Shown here: positions 7,743-15,485 of the stretch, piece after piece
Numbering within the stretch: position 1 is the first letter of the stretch
Layout of the letters: every line of letters starts with the position of its first letter
From: Pseudomonadota bacterium
GTDB lineage: Bacteria > Pseudomonadota > Alphaproteobacteria > Micavibrionales > Micavibrionaceae
DNA: 23,584 nucleotides
NCBI GenBank assembly: GCA_016198545.1
Contig: JACQIJ010000096.1
Location: 1-23,584 of the forward strand
Direction of reading: 5' to 3'
Program-made: the position numbers and the translations under genes
The notes under the pieces: generated by a model
Told to the model about the DNA's origin: nothing
Database searches by the model: none
What the model saw: the letters and a program-made list of their open reading frames with translations, nothing else

Positions 7743-8228
7743 ATGGCTACAGAGATCCTGACCGGACAAAAACGTCTTCCTTTTGGGGCCGCAGTGAAAC
7801 GCGGGTTGTGCGCCGCGCTTCTGGGGCTGGGCGTTGCGGGATGCGAACTGGCGGACGATCCCCTGATAAGGGGCGAGATAAACTCCTGCGAACGCCTGAG
7901 CCGGCAAAATGTCTATGCCGTCCGGCAGCTTTACGCCGATTTTGAAAAGGCGACCGGGTCCCGTATAAAAATAACGGACAATCTGGGCATTGTCACGGAA
8001 AAGGAATTCGATTTTCACTGGGGCGCGCTTACTGGCGTCCGCGACATACTGGATACGCACGCCCTCGCGGCTTTGCGGATGATTGAGTACACGCAGTCCG
8101 GTTCTTTTTGCGACACGGGCAAAGAATCGAGGATGATGAGCGATTATATTTTCCTCATGCTGGAATACAAACTGCAATTCGAGGAAGCGCGCATGAAACA
8201 TCCGTGGACCATCAAATTAAGGGTCTAG
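7743..8228 (+). CDS. Small exported lipoprotein, paralogue of the next gene
   Basis: A 161-residue protein with a lipoprotein signal: basic N-terminus, hydrophobic segment from about residue 21, and lipobox V31-A32-G33-C34. The residue after Cys is E, so outer-membrane sorting is plausible. The mature part is helical by pattern with two further cysteines, C49 and C123, 74 apart. Its body aligns with the next protein: C49-x2-L, then TGS exactly 22 residues after the first Cys, GSFC at the second Cys, and a closing helix with M-x-DYI. I recognise no domain and assign no function. It is the first gene after a well-formed promoter, four bases ahead of the next gene, so the two are an operon. Confidence 0.82.
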   Translation: MATEILTGQKRLPFGAAVKRGLCAALLGLGVAGCELADDPLIRGEINSCERLSRQNVYAVRQLYADFEKATGSRIKITDNLGIVTEKEFDFHWGALTGVRDILDTHALAALRMIEYTQSGSFCDTGKESRMMSDYIFLMLEYKLQFEEARMKHPWTIKLRV

Positions 8229-8232
8229 AATC

Positions 8233-8640
8233 ATGAAAAATGGAAAAAAACTGGCGGGGTTTTTTGCGGTTCTGGCGGCGGGGCTTATGACCGCGCTTCC
8301 CGCTTTTGCCGAAGAAAATCAGGACTGTGCCGCTCTTGATAGAAAGCATGCCAAGATCATAAGCCAGATCATCACCATATTTGCGGAGAGCACGGGATCC
8401 CCCCTTGTCGTGAAGGGAGGGCCGGAAGAAGGCTATACCGTTGAGGGAAGCGTTGTGGCGCTCAATCATTCCCAGGAGGCGCGCGATGCTGTTGTTACAG
8501 CGCTGGAGGCCGCAAAAAATATAATGTCCATCGACGGGAGCGGATGCCGGTATGTGAAGACAGCCGAAATGGTCGATATCCTGAACAAGGCCGCCGCTGA
8601 ATATTTGCGGCAGGTTTCAAATATAACGCATTCCCTGTAG
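8233..8640 (+). CDS. Small periplasmic protein, soluble paralogue of the preceding lipoprotein
   Basis: A 135-residue exported protein. The signal peptide is residues 1-26 (ends AFA), giving a mature protein of about 109 residues starting EENQDC. Two cysteines, C32 and C105, are 73 apart, and TGS occurs 22 residues after the first, the same geometry as in the upstream lipoprotein; a disulfide is likely in the oxidising periplasm. No known domain is recognised. The ATG lies four bases after the upstream stop, with a weak ribosome-binding site, so coupled expression is expected. The pair may act together, with one partner membrane-tethered, but this is inference. Confidence 0.82.
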   Translation: MKNGKKLAGFFAVLAAGLMTALPAFAEENQDCAALDRKHAKIISQIITIFAESTGSPLVVKGGPEEGYTVEGSVVALNHSQEARDAVVTALEAAKNIMSIDGSGCRYVKTAEMVDILNKAAAEYLRQVSNITHSL

Positions 8641-8649
8641 ACTGGATGC

Positions 8650-9228
8650 GTGACCGATGCTGCCGTAAAGAAAATGCGGCTTTTCGCCGCGCTTCCCGTG
8701 CCGACCGATTTCACGACATTGCTCTCGGCTCTGCCGCGCGCGGGACTTGACGGCGGCAAGTGGACGCACCCGCGCGATTTTCACATCACAATACGTTTTC
8801 TGGGCGATGTCGAGGAAGGCAGGTTGGAGGAGATATGCGCTGCGCTGGCTTGCGTCCGTCACGCGCCGTTCCATGTCGAGGCGCGCGGGCTTTCCCTCTT
8901 TGAAAACCGGAAACAGTCTATTTTACATGTGCCTGTCGTCAGCGCGCGGAAGATGGAATCGCTGTGCGCGGACGTAACGGATGCGCTGATCCCGCTGGGG
9001 TTCGATTTCGGCACGCGTCCGTTTGTGCCGCATATCACGCTTGCCCGTCTTAAAAACCCGAAGGGGACGGAAGATTACATCCGCCGCCACGGCTCATCCG
9101 CTGCCGCCGGGTGGGAAGCGGCGGAATTTCACTTGATGCGTTCCGCCATGATAGATAAAAAATCAAGCCGTTACAGTGTGTTAGAAACATATATAATGCC
9201 TTCCCGGCTTTCATTAACCACCCATTAA
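8650..9228 (+). CDS. thpR: RNA 2',3'-cyclic phosphodiesterase (ThpR/LigT family)
   Basis: A 2H-phosphoesterase of up to 192 residues that opens RNA 2',3'-cyclic phosphates to 2'-phosphates. Both hallmark HxTx motifs are present: HITI at residues 45-48 and HITL at 128-131, with the family context RFLGD and PHITLARL. The longest frame begins at GTG 8650. The family normally starts at the equivalent of MRLFAALPVP, so ATG 8674 (residue 9) is an equally good start, giving 184 residues. Neither has a strong ribosome-binding site. It lies 9 bases after the exported-protein gene and probably shares its transcript without functional linkage. Confidence 0.93.
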   Translation: MTDAAVKKMRLFAALPVPTDFTTLLSALPRAGLDGGKWTHPRDFHITIRFLGDVEEGRLEEICAALACVRHAPFHVEARGLSLFENRKQSILHVPVVSARKMESLCADVTDALIPLGFDFGTRPFVPHITLARLKNPKGTEDYIRRHGSSAAAGWEAAEFHLMRSAMIDKKSSRYSVLETYIMPSRLSLTTH

Positions 9229-9288
9229 TCTTTTTACCATATCGTGATTACAGGCCTGATGCGTCCGGCTGCTGGCGAGGGGTAAGAC

Positions 9289-11556
9289 ATGGCGGAAACT
9301 ACATTGGAAGAAGAAGCGAATATCGGTCTTATCGGATCGAAGGCGGTCGGGTTCAGCGATTTCAAGAGTATACCTGGATTTGTGGCAGCGCTTCGCGGCG
9401 CAATCAAGAAGATGCCGCAGGATGAATTTGATACGATCAGTAAAAATCTGACGGGGTTGAAAGGCAATGAGGCCGCTCAGGGCAAATTCATTGGCGATCT
9501 TAAAAGCAAGATCAAGGAAAGAGGAGGGCCGGACGCGGTGTCCCAGCAGCTTAACAAGCTGTCCAGCAGCGAGGTCGGCGCATATATGAAGGGTTTTATG
9601 GGCATCGCCGCCACGGCGCAGAAAATGTCCGATGCCGGCATACGGCAATCGCAGGAGAATCCGTTTCTGCACAGAACATCATTCGGTAATGCGGCCGGCA
9701 ACGGCTACCCCTATGACGGCGGCGCAGCCGTTGTTCCGGTCAGCTATGCGCCGTCGCCGGCGCAACCGGTTCCGTCACCGTCTTCCGCGCCGGCCGCGCC
9801 GCAGGTTTCCGCCGAACAGGAAAAATGGAAAGAAAGACTGGGATCGTATATCGGGAAGGACAGCGCCGGCTATGTCGCGGATCAAAAACCGCAACTGAGC
9901 GGTTTTCTGAAGGGGCTCTCCGAAAAAGGTGTGACAAATGATGCTGCGCTGAAGCTCATGGACGGGATTGCTACCGGTTTTCTCGATACACGTCCGGAAT
10001 CGCTGTCCAAAAATCTTTCGGGTAAAAGCGAAAATGCAAAAGGAATGCATATCGAATCGGCAAAAGCGACCGCAATGGAAAAAGCGAATATATGGAACGA
10101 AATACTGACCAGAAACCCCGCCGCAGCCGAGCGCATGCTGCAGGAACTGGATAGAAAGCCGGACATGTCGGCGGAAGGCGTCAAGAAACTCTGGCGCGAT
10201 CATATTGGCGCGCAGGAAGTAAGGCTGCACAGGGCGGCCGAGAGGAGAATAGAAACGATCGAGGGGAACCAGCCGCGCTCTCTTGCCGAAGTCTGCGATC
10301 GTGCCGTCCCCGATCCGCAGAAGGGCAAGGGAACGGGCCCGCAAAATAACGATTCGCCCCGCCGAACGCTGGACCGCATGAATGGAACGGCGCAAGGCGG
10401 CAGCGAAGCCGCTCCGGAGAAAGTCGATCCAGAAAAATACCAGACGGTCGGGCGTCCTGCCGATCTTGCCGCCGAAATGCTGGAAAAGCACAGGGGCGCG
10501 GACGGGCTGAAGCCGGGAGAGTCCGCCGCATTCGACGACGCGGCGCGGATATTGCGCACGGATGCAAACCTGCGCCAGCATATTGAGAATGATCCTGAAC
10601 TTTACCAAAAGCTGGCAACGCTTATCTCCGAAGATCCCCGGATGGCGGCGGACGCGGTCAAGGTTGCGGGTTCGTGCAGCGCCTCGCTGCCGGAAGCCAT
10701 GACCCATCACCAGATCATAGCTTTCGCAAAGTTTGCCGAGATTGTACCGGAAGGGCAGGCGGTTCCTGCTTCGCTCGACGAATTCGCCTGGCGTATTGCC
10801 GCGAATCCGTCGATGGCCGCGGATTTTAAACGGGACATGATGCCGGAAAAAGGCAGCAATATGCCCCTGTCCGACAAAGGGATGCAGATAGCTGGCACAT
10901 TGAAGAGCCTGTACGAAAAAGATCCGGCCCTGTTCAGGAAGATGAACAATGTGCTGGAGCATAAGCCGGAAACCTCCGGGACGATGACCGACCAGATTCT
11001 GAACGATCCGGACGGTTTCATGAAAGAACTGAATAAGGGAGATTCCTTCTACAGAGGGCTGGACGGGCTGCGTTCGCAAGGCTTTTTCGGCAGGATGATC
11101 GCGGGAATTGTTGAGGCCGTTATGCCGTTCCTTTCATCGTTTGCGTCAATGTTCGGTCTGGATGTAAAAGGCCTTTTCGGAAAGTGGTTAGGCAAGGGGG
11201 AAGACAATTCCGAATCCAAGCCGGAAACTGAAGGGGAGAAAAAGAAGGGCGGACCGAAGACGGAAAGCACACCGAAAACGGCCCCCGCGCCGAAACCGGA
11301 AGCGGCACCGGAGAGGTCAAATCCAGGCGCCGACGCCACGCCGCCCGCTTCGCCCCGGACGGCGCCGGACGGCGCCGATCTTGCTGCCGCCGCGAATGGG
11401 AGATCCGGGCTTGAGCGCCCTGAGACAATGTTAGATCCTCTGATGAAAACCTTCTCGGCTGCTCATGACAACGTTGCTCGTGATAGCGTTCCGATGGCGC
11501 AGAAGATAGAAAATGCCCTCGTGCCGCCGTCCAAGGTCCAGGCGGTTGAACTCTGA
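9289..11556 (+). CDS. Large unrecognised protein with Pro-rich linkers and an internal hydrophobic segment
   Basis: A 755-residue protein with no signal peptide, not recognised. Layout: helical N-terminal region (about 1-125); proline/alanine-rich linker (about 150-172); a long polar helical region (about 175-595) with segments such as DPELYQKLATLISEDPRMAA; a hydrophobic stretch at about 599-635 (IAGIVEAVMPFLSSFASMFG) that could insert in or lie on a membrane; a Lys/Glu/Pro-rich disordered tract (about 637-700); and a helical C-terminus. SKNLTG (about 51-56) and SKNLSG in the second region suggest an internal duplication. GAGGGG precedes ATG 9289. The composition would suit a secreted T4SS effector or a scaffold protein, and a type IVB system lies 3 kb away, but no eukaryotic-like domain or certain secretion signal is visible. 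Confidence 0.85.
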   Translation: MAETTLEEEANIGLIGSKAVGFSDFKSIPGFVAALRGAIKKMPQDEFDTISKNLTGLKGNEAAQGKFIGDLKSKIKERGGPDAVSQQLNKLSSSEVGAYMKGFMGIAATAQKMSDAGIRQSQENPFLHRTSFGNAAGNGYPYDGGAAVVPVSYAPSPAQPVPSPSSAPAAPQVSAEQEKWKERLGSYIGKDSAGYVADQKPQLSGFLKGLSEKGVTNDAALKLMDGIATGFLDTRPESLSKNLSGKSENAKGMHIESAKATAMEKANIWNEILTRNPAAAERMLQELDRKPDMSAEGVKKLWRDHIGAQEVRLHRAAERRIETIEGNQPRSLAEVCDRAVPDPQKGKGTGPQNNDSPRRTLDRMNGTAQGGSEAAPEKVDPEKYQTVGRPADLAAEMLEKHRGADGLKPGESAAFDDAARILRTDANLRQHIENDPELYQKLATLISEDPRMAADAVKVAGSCSASLPEAMTHHQIIAFAKFAEIVPEGQAVPASLDEFAWRIAANPSMAADFKRDMMPEKGSNMPLSDKGMQIAGTLKSLYEKDPALFRKMNNVLEHKPETSGTMTDQILNDPDGFMKELNKGDSFYRGLDGLRSQGFFGRMIAGIVEAVMPFLSSFASMFGLDVKGLFGKWLGKGEDNSESKPETEGEKKKGGPKTESTPKTAPAPKPEAAPERSNPGADATPPASPRTAPDGADLAAAANGRSGLERPETMLDPLMKTFSAAHDNVARDSVPMAQKIENALVPPSKVQAVEL

Positions 11557-11565
11557 GCCTGAGCG

Positions 11566-12420
11566 TTATTTCACCCACCACAAGATAGGCGCGAATGACT
11601 GCGCGTAAACCGTGAAAAGATAGCCGTGCCGCCCGGCGCTTAAGGCTTCCCATCCCGACATGATTTCGTTGAAAGACAAGCTGCCGCCGCCGTCGATATC
11701 GGCGGCCGCGAGAGCGTCGGCCGCGAATGCCCCGCTTCCGCTTTCCGGCATGTCGGGGAATGACGTAGGCGGCGCGCCGCATGCCCCGATTCTGGCCAGG
11801 TCGGCGACGACGATCCATAGCGCGGCCAACTCCGCCGCATCAAGGCCGCCATCGCCGTTCGCGTCGATCATGTCAAACGCCGCACGCCGGCATCCGTCGT
11901 CGGCGCTCAGGGTTTTGTAGCCGCAGGCGTCGTCCGCCCCATCAAGCGCGCGCAGAAGCGCAAGGTTCGTTTCCTTCAGAGCGGGAACGGTATTGGAAGG
12001 CGGATCGGACAGGCAGTTTTCGTGCCGGCGGGCGTAACGGTTTTCTTCCGCTGCGTGAGGAAAACCGACGCCCAGCCCGTAGGCCTGCAGCATCGATTCA
12101 TCGAAAAAGAGCAGGCGGTCGTCGGATGTTCGCGCTATTTCATAGGGCCTGTCGGGCCTGTCCTCGGTTGTAACCGCCCATGCGCCAGGCGCTTCGGCCA
12201 CAGGTTCCGCGGACGTGACGTGCCGCAGGCTGCTTGAATCGCTTCCCGACACTTTCAGGACGAACTTGCGCGTGTAAAACAGGCTTATTTCAGGATTCGT
12301 ACAACCTGGCTTCACCCATAGCCCCTGCAATTCCGGAGGGATGCCGGCGGCGCTCTCTTCCTGCGCCGCCGCGGGAAGCGAAAGGAACAGAAGCAATGGC
12401 AGGATCAGAAAAACCCTCAT
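11566..12420 (-). CDS. Exported EF-hand calcium-binding protein
   Basis: A 284-residue protein with a clear Sec signal peptide (residues 1-19, ends AAA-Q). Two EF-hand loops lie in the C-terminal half. Loop 1 is DANGDGGLDAAE at 186-197, with D186, N188, D190 and E197 in ligand positions 1, 3, 5 and 12. Loop 2 is DIDGGGSLSFNE at 241-252, which keeps D241, D243, S247 and E252 but has Gly at position 5, so it may bind more weakly. Five cysteines in the mature part (C40, C136, C166, C177, C214) suggest disulfides. The N-terminal 150 residues match no domain I know. ATG overlaps the stop of the FAD monooxygenase gene (ATGA), so the two are co-translated. It converges with the 755-residue gene, 9 bases apart. 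Confidence 0.87.
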   Translation of the reverse strand: MRVFLILPLLLFLSLPAAAQEESAAGIPPELQGLWVKPGCTNPEISLFYTRKFVLKVSGSDSSSLRHVTSAEPVAEAPGAWAVTTEDRPDRPYEIARTSDDRLLFFDESMLQAYGLGVGFPHAAEENRYARRHENCLSDPPSNTVPALKETNLALLRALDGADDACGYKTLSADDGCRRAAFDMIDANGDGGLDAAELAALWIVVADLARIGACGAPPTSFPDMPESGSGAFAADALAAADIDGGGSLSFNEIMSGWEALSAGRHGYLFTVYAQSFAPILWWVK

Positions 12421-13664
12421 GCGGCGTTCTTCTCCCGCATCAGGGACGGCAGAATGCCCGCAGCTCCCATTGCCTGTTTCATAAAAAACCGTTTAGCCGA
12501 CGGCAGGCGCGCCACGGCCCGCAGGCCGATCTTGCGCGCCGCCGCCACAGGCGGGATGCTGTTTGAAAACAGGCGGGTCAGAAGATCGGTCGGTCCCGCC
12601 ATCGCCATGTTGTCGGCGCGCCGCCGCTTCTGATAGGATCGCAGCAATTCATCCGCGCCGGGATCGTCTCCGCATTTCACGGATTCAATGACAAGTTCGG
12701 CAAGAACCGCAATGTCGCGGTAACCGAGATTAAGCCCCTGTCCGGCGATCGGGTGGATGCCGTGCGCGGCGTCGGCCACGAGGGCCATGCGCGGCGCAAT
12801 GTAATTGTGGGCATGAATAAGCCCCAGCGGGTAGGAAAAACGATCTCCGGCCAGTTTTACGCTTCCGTACCGGGCAGGGAAGCGCGCGGCAAGTCCCGCG
12901 TTGAAGGCGTCTTCATCAAAGCGCATCGCCGATACGGATTCAGGCCCGTGTTCGGTCCATACGACCGAGGAGCGGCGGCTTCCGTCCGGCGCATCCGTCA
13001 TCGGCAGGACGGCGAAGGGGCCGGACGCGTGAAAATGTTCAACGGCGACGTTATTGTGCGGATTTTCGTGGGAAACGATGAAGGTCATGGCGCGCTGCCC
13101 GTAAGACCATTGCCGCGCGCCGATGCCCATTTTTTCGCGGGTGAAGGATTGCCGCCCGTCGGCGCCGACAATCAGCGGCGCAGAAAATGCGCGGCCGTCT
13201 TCAAGGATAACGGTCGCCGTTTTTTCATCGCAATGAAAGTCCGCCGCCCGCGCCGGCGCCATGTGGGTCGCCGTTTTCAGGGACAGGACTTTTTCCAGCA
13301 GCTTTGCGCGCATGAACCGGTTTTCCATGATCCAGCCGAAGCTTTCCCCCCCCGCCTCGCTTTTATCGAAGGTCAGAAGAACGGGGCTGCTGCCGTCCAG
13401 TATCTCTATGGTGTCGATGGGGCAGGCTTCGTCCGCCATCGAATTCCATACGTCCGCCGCAGCCAGAACCTTCTGCGATCCCCACGATACGGCTGTCGTG
13501 CGCCCGTCGAAGGTTGCGGAAAGCTGCTTTTCAGCCGGTTCGGCGTCAAGGCACAGGACGCGGACATCGCTCTTCGCCAGAAGCGCCGCAAGGCTTAACC
13601 CCGCCAGCCCTCCGCCGACGATGATTGTGTCGTATTTGTCCTGTTTTGACGCTTTGCCGCCCAT
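12417..13664 (-). CDS. UbiH/UbiF/COQ6-family FAD-dependent monooxygenase (ubiquinone ring hydroxylase)
   Basis: A 415-residue flavoprotein hydroxylase of the ubiquinone-biosynthesis type. The FAD ADP-binding motif is GGGLAG at residues 17-22; the middle motif is GADGRQS at about 168-174; and the second FAD motif with the UbiH-family signature is at about 295-313 (ADAAHGIHPIAGQGLN). Length fits the family (390-415). Alphaproteobacteria use differing sets of these hydroxylases (UbiH, UbiF, UbiL, UbiM), so the ring position hydroxylated cannot be told from motifs, and no gene symbol is given. It lies 50 bases after the outer-membrane protein gene on the same strand and is coupled by ATGA overlap to the EF-hand gene downstream. 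Confidence 0.92.
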   Translation of the reverse strand: MGGKASKQDKYDTIIVGGGLAGLSLAALLAKSDVRVLCLDAEPAEKQLSATFDGRTTAVSWGSQKVLAAADVWNSMADEACPIDTIEILDGSSPVLLTFDKSEAGGESFGWIMENRFMRAKLLEKVLSLKTATHMAPARAADFHCDEKTATVILEDGRAFSAPLIVGADGRQSFTREKMGIGARQWSYGQRAMTFIVSHENPHNNVAVEHFHASGPFAVLPMTDAPDGSRRSSVVWTEHGPESVSAMRFDEDAFNAGLAARFPARYGSVKLAGDRFSYPLGLIHAHNYIAPRMALVADAAHGIHPIAGQGLNLGYRDIAVLAELVIESVKCGDDPGADELLRSYQKRRRADNMAMAGPTDLLTRLFSNSIPPVAAARKIGLRAVARLPSAKRFFMKQAMGAAGILPSLMREKNAA

Positions 13665-13714
13665 AGGTCATTTTTAGACCCAACGGGACGTTTTGTCACG
13701 TGCGCCGATTTTCT

Positions 13715-14368
13715 TTATTTTTTGCCGACCGGTATGTCGTATTCGATGCCGAAGCGTATTTCGTGGCCGCCATATTCCATTTCGTAGCTGTCGAATTGCG
13801 CGTCCGTTGAACCCAGCCAGCGGTAGCCGCCAACGAAGGCCATGTCCGGGCTGACCCTGTATTTCGCGCCGCCGCCGACCTGCCAGGCAAGGCCGTAGGA
13901 ACTGTCGGATGCGCTGGCTACGCCCGTGCCGTTGAACGTCCCGGTGTGATGCGCCAGGCCGACGCCCGCGCCGACGAAGGGCTCGATATTTTTCCAGTTC
14001 AGGTCGAAATCGTAATATACGTTGGCCATCCACAGCCACGTGGCGACGTCGCCGCCCAGCGTGAATGCGCCGGGTGTCGTGAAATCGGTGCTGGATATGT
14101 CGGCCTTGCGGTACGAAACCTCGCCCTCGACGCGCAGGTTTTTGCTCAGGCGCAGGCCCATCGCGCCGGCGAAGGATGCGCCGTTCTTGAATTCGATGTC
14201 GCCGCGCGCGGGCGTGTTGCTTTCGATAAACTGGCTTTCCGATGTGATGTTCAGGCCCATATAGCCGGCCAGGTACAGGCGGCTTGATTGCGCCATCGCG
14301 CCTGCCGCCGTGCAGGCAAGCAGCGCGAAAACCGCCAAAGCCATTAAAAATCTTTTGTTCTTTTTCAT
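13715..14368 (-). CDS. Outer-membrane beta-barrel protein (opacity/Porin-4-like)
   Basis: A 217-residue exported protein. The start chosen is the ATG at 14368, giving a normal signal peptide (MKKNKRFLM, hydrophobic core, AMA-Q); the open frame extends to 14419 but the extra residues spoil the signal. AGGA lies just upstream. The mature part alternates polar and hydrophobic residues with Gly/aromatic turns (LYLAGYMGLNI, GAMGLRLSKNLRVEGEVSY, VYYDFDLNWKNIEPFVGAGVG, FGIEYDIPVG), typical of an 8-stranded outer-membrane barrel of the OmpA-N-terminal/opacity type. It does not end in Phe. Function is not assigned; such proteins are often adhesins or structural proteins. A candidate promoter lies 55-85 bases upstream. 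Confidence 0.85.
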   Translation of the reverse strand: MKKNKRFLMALAVFALLACTAAGAMAQSSRLYLAGYMGLNITSESQFIESNTPARGDIEFKNGASFAGAMGLRLSKNLRVEGEVSYRKADISSTDFTTPGAFTLGGDVATWLWMANVYYDFDLNWKNIEPFVGAGVGLAHHTGTFNGTGVASASDSSYGLAWQVGGGAKYRVSPDMAFVGGYRWLGSTDAQFDSYEMEYGGHEIRFGIEYDIPVGKK

Positions 14369-14425
14369 CCTGATACGGACAGAAAATACAAATGGAAACT
14401 GCGAATCAGCTTCCGGCACAATTTA

Positions 14426-14454
14426 ATTTTAACGAAAGCCGGTTAACGGCGCAA
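14426..14454 (-). promoter_or_regulatory. Candidate sigma70-type promoter for the outer-membrane barrel gene
   Basis: Read on the minus strand: TTGCGC (14454-14449), a 17-base spacer, then TAAAAT (14431-14426). The -10 matches five of six consensus positions and the -35 only three. It is about 58 bases ahead of ATG 14368, a reasonable leader length. Confidence 0.45.
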
Positions 14455-14470
14455 GGAACGATCTGTGCGG

Positions 14471-14491
14471 TTATGCACAGAATAATCCACA
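14471..14491 (+). promoter_or_regulatory. Two closely spaced DnaA-box-like sites
   Basis: TTATGCACA at 14471-14479 fits the DnaA-box pattern TTWTNCACA exactly, and TAATCCACA at 14483-14491 has one mismatch to TTATCCACA. Both are in the same orientation, 12 bases apart. The first is also the right half of a small hairpin (CTGTGC 14463-14468 / GCACAG 14475-14480). They lie just upstream of the candidate barrel-gene promoter and could be regulatory DnaA sites or chance. Confidence 0.35.
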
Positions 14492-14492
14492 A

Positions 14493-15113
14493 TCAGGTAA
14501 TCGGCGCATCCACCTTCGCTGTCAGATTGGTGGCGATCGGGTCGTCATCAAGCATTTCTATCATGCCTGTTGGTTGTACCGCGAAATTGGCAATGAAAAG
14601 CGCATTCGAGTAAAACACGACGCCGTCGCACAGGAAAAATCCCTGCTCGTTCTTGCCTTCGTAGCTGGCAGGGCGGATGGTGTTCTCGATGGCGGTGCGG
14701 GTCTGATCGTCCATATTTTTCGGCAGGTACGGGTTTTCCATGTCCTCGGCGATCAAGAATGGCCCTTCCTCCCCGCGCACGAAAAAACAGAAAAAGCGCA
14801 AATAATCGAGAACATTTTGCTCCGTTACCTTGATGGGGCTTTTGGCGTTTACTTCGTGAATCGGCGGCGACGTGCCGTTCAGGCGGAACAGGCTGCCGTC
14901 CAGGGTCAGGTAGTAAATGTTCAGATTTTTGGGCGACCAGCTGCCGTCGCGCACGCGGATCAGCACTACGCGTTCGTAAAAGGGCAACGCCCGCCAGGCG
15001 ACCTGCGTAGTCTGGGGCGATGTTTTATATTTACCGTCTATCGGTGAAACCTGATCCAGAAACCCCGCCAGTTCCTCGCCCGTCACCGGGTTCCAGTTAT
15101 CATCCTGATACAT
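14493..15113 (-). CDS. Unrecognised 206-residue cytoplasmic protein
   Basis: No signal peptide or membrane segment is visible and I do not recognise the family. The sequence is well mixed, aromatic-rich and globular in pattern, with stretches such as LPFYERVVLIRVRDGSW, NIYYLTLDGSLFRLNG and GVVFYSNALFIANFAVQ that look like beta-strands. The long open frame, start at an ATG in an AT-rich leader and divergent position to rpmH support a real gene. A possible promoter (TTGACC, then CATAAT) lies 50-80 bases upstream. No partner in the window suggests a role. Confidence 0.8.
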   Translation of the reverse strand: MYQDDNWNPVTGEELAGFLDQVSPIDGKYKTSPQTTQVAWRALPFYERVVLIRVRDGSWSPKNLNIYYLTLDGSLFRLNGTSPPIHEVNAKSPIKVTEQNVLDYLRFFCFFVRGEEGPFLIAEDMENPYLPKNMDDQTRTAIENTIRPASYEGKNEQGFFLCDGVVFYSNALFIANFAVQPTGMIEMLDDDPIATNLTAKVDAPIT

Positions 15114-15165
15114 AATATATTATTCCCGTTTGTTAACGCGTAGAACGACCCTCTACCCGATGGAA

Positions 15166-15192
15166 ATTATGATTTTATAGGCTGGAGGTCAA
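15166..15192 (-). promoter_or_regulatory. Possible promoter for the 206-residue gene
   Basis: On the minus strand TTGACC (15192-15187) is followed after 15 bases by CATAAT (15171-15166). Both hexamers match five of six consensus positions but the spacer is two bases short. It lies about 55 bases ahead of ATG 15113, in the 200-base divergent gap to rpmH. Confidence 0.3.
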
Positions 15193-15233
15193 AGGAAATG
15201 TGAGATTTATTAGGCATATTGCAACCATGATTG

Positions 15234-15262
15234 TTGACAAAAGCCCGCCCTGCCGATATAAA
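15234..15262 (+). promoter_or_regulatory. Consensus sigma70-type promoter of rpmH-rnpA
   Basis: TTGACA at 15234-15239, an exact 17-base spacer, then TATAAA at 15257-15262. This is the best promoter in the window, as expected for a ribosomal-protein gene. Transcription would start near 15269, about 45 bases before the rpmH start. Confidence 0.85.
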
Positions 15263-15313
15263 ACCCGGACTTTGAAGGTTTAACAGGTTTATGAGAAAAC
15301 GGAGCGTCCGCAC

Positions 15314-15448
15314 ATGAAACGCACATATCAGCCCAGCCGCCTTATCCGCAAGCGTCGCCACGGCTTCCGCAAGCGCATGGCGACCAAGAACGGGCGTATC
15401 GTTCTGGCCCGCCGCCGTGCCAAAGGCCGCAAGCGCGTATCGGCCTGA
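15314..15448 (+). CDS. rpmH: Ribosomal protein L34
   Basis: A 44-residue basic protein of the large ribosomal subunit. It is nearly a family consensus: MKRTYQPSRLIRKRRHGF, then RMATKNGRIVLARRRAKGR and a short tail KRVSA. Length is exactly usual (44-46). CGGAG at about 15299-15303 is the ribosome-binding site. It opens the conserved run rpmH-rnpA-yidD-yidC-engB, with a perfect-type promoter upstream. Confidence 0.98.
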   Translation: MKRTYQPSRLIRKRRHGFRKRMATKNGRIVLARRRAKGRKRVSA

Positions 15449-15459
15449 AAACGGGCTGT

Positions 15460-15474
15460 GCCGGATTTTCCGGC
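15460..15474 (+). promoter_or_regulatory. Small hairpin between rpmH and rnpA
   Basis: GCCGGA (15460-15465) and TCCGGC (15469-15474) pair perfectly around a TTT loop. No T-run follows. A partial terminator or processing structure here would fit the need for much more L34 than RNase P protein, but that is inference. Confidence 0.4.
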
Positions 15475-15485
15475 GGTAAAGGCCC

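Noticed and set aside
9775..11079. Minus-strand open frame of 434 codons opposite the 755-residue gene
   Set aside because: The composition is Arg/His/Phe-rich without motifs. The + frame has a good ribosome-binding site, a longer continuous frame and protein-like composition, although neither matches a known family, so this choice is less certain than the other shadows.
12753..13598. + strand open frame of 281 codons opposite the UbiH-family gene
   Set aside because: Shadow of a gene with both FAD motifs intact on the minus strand.
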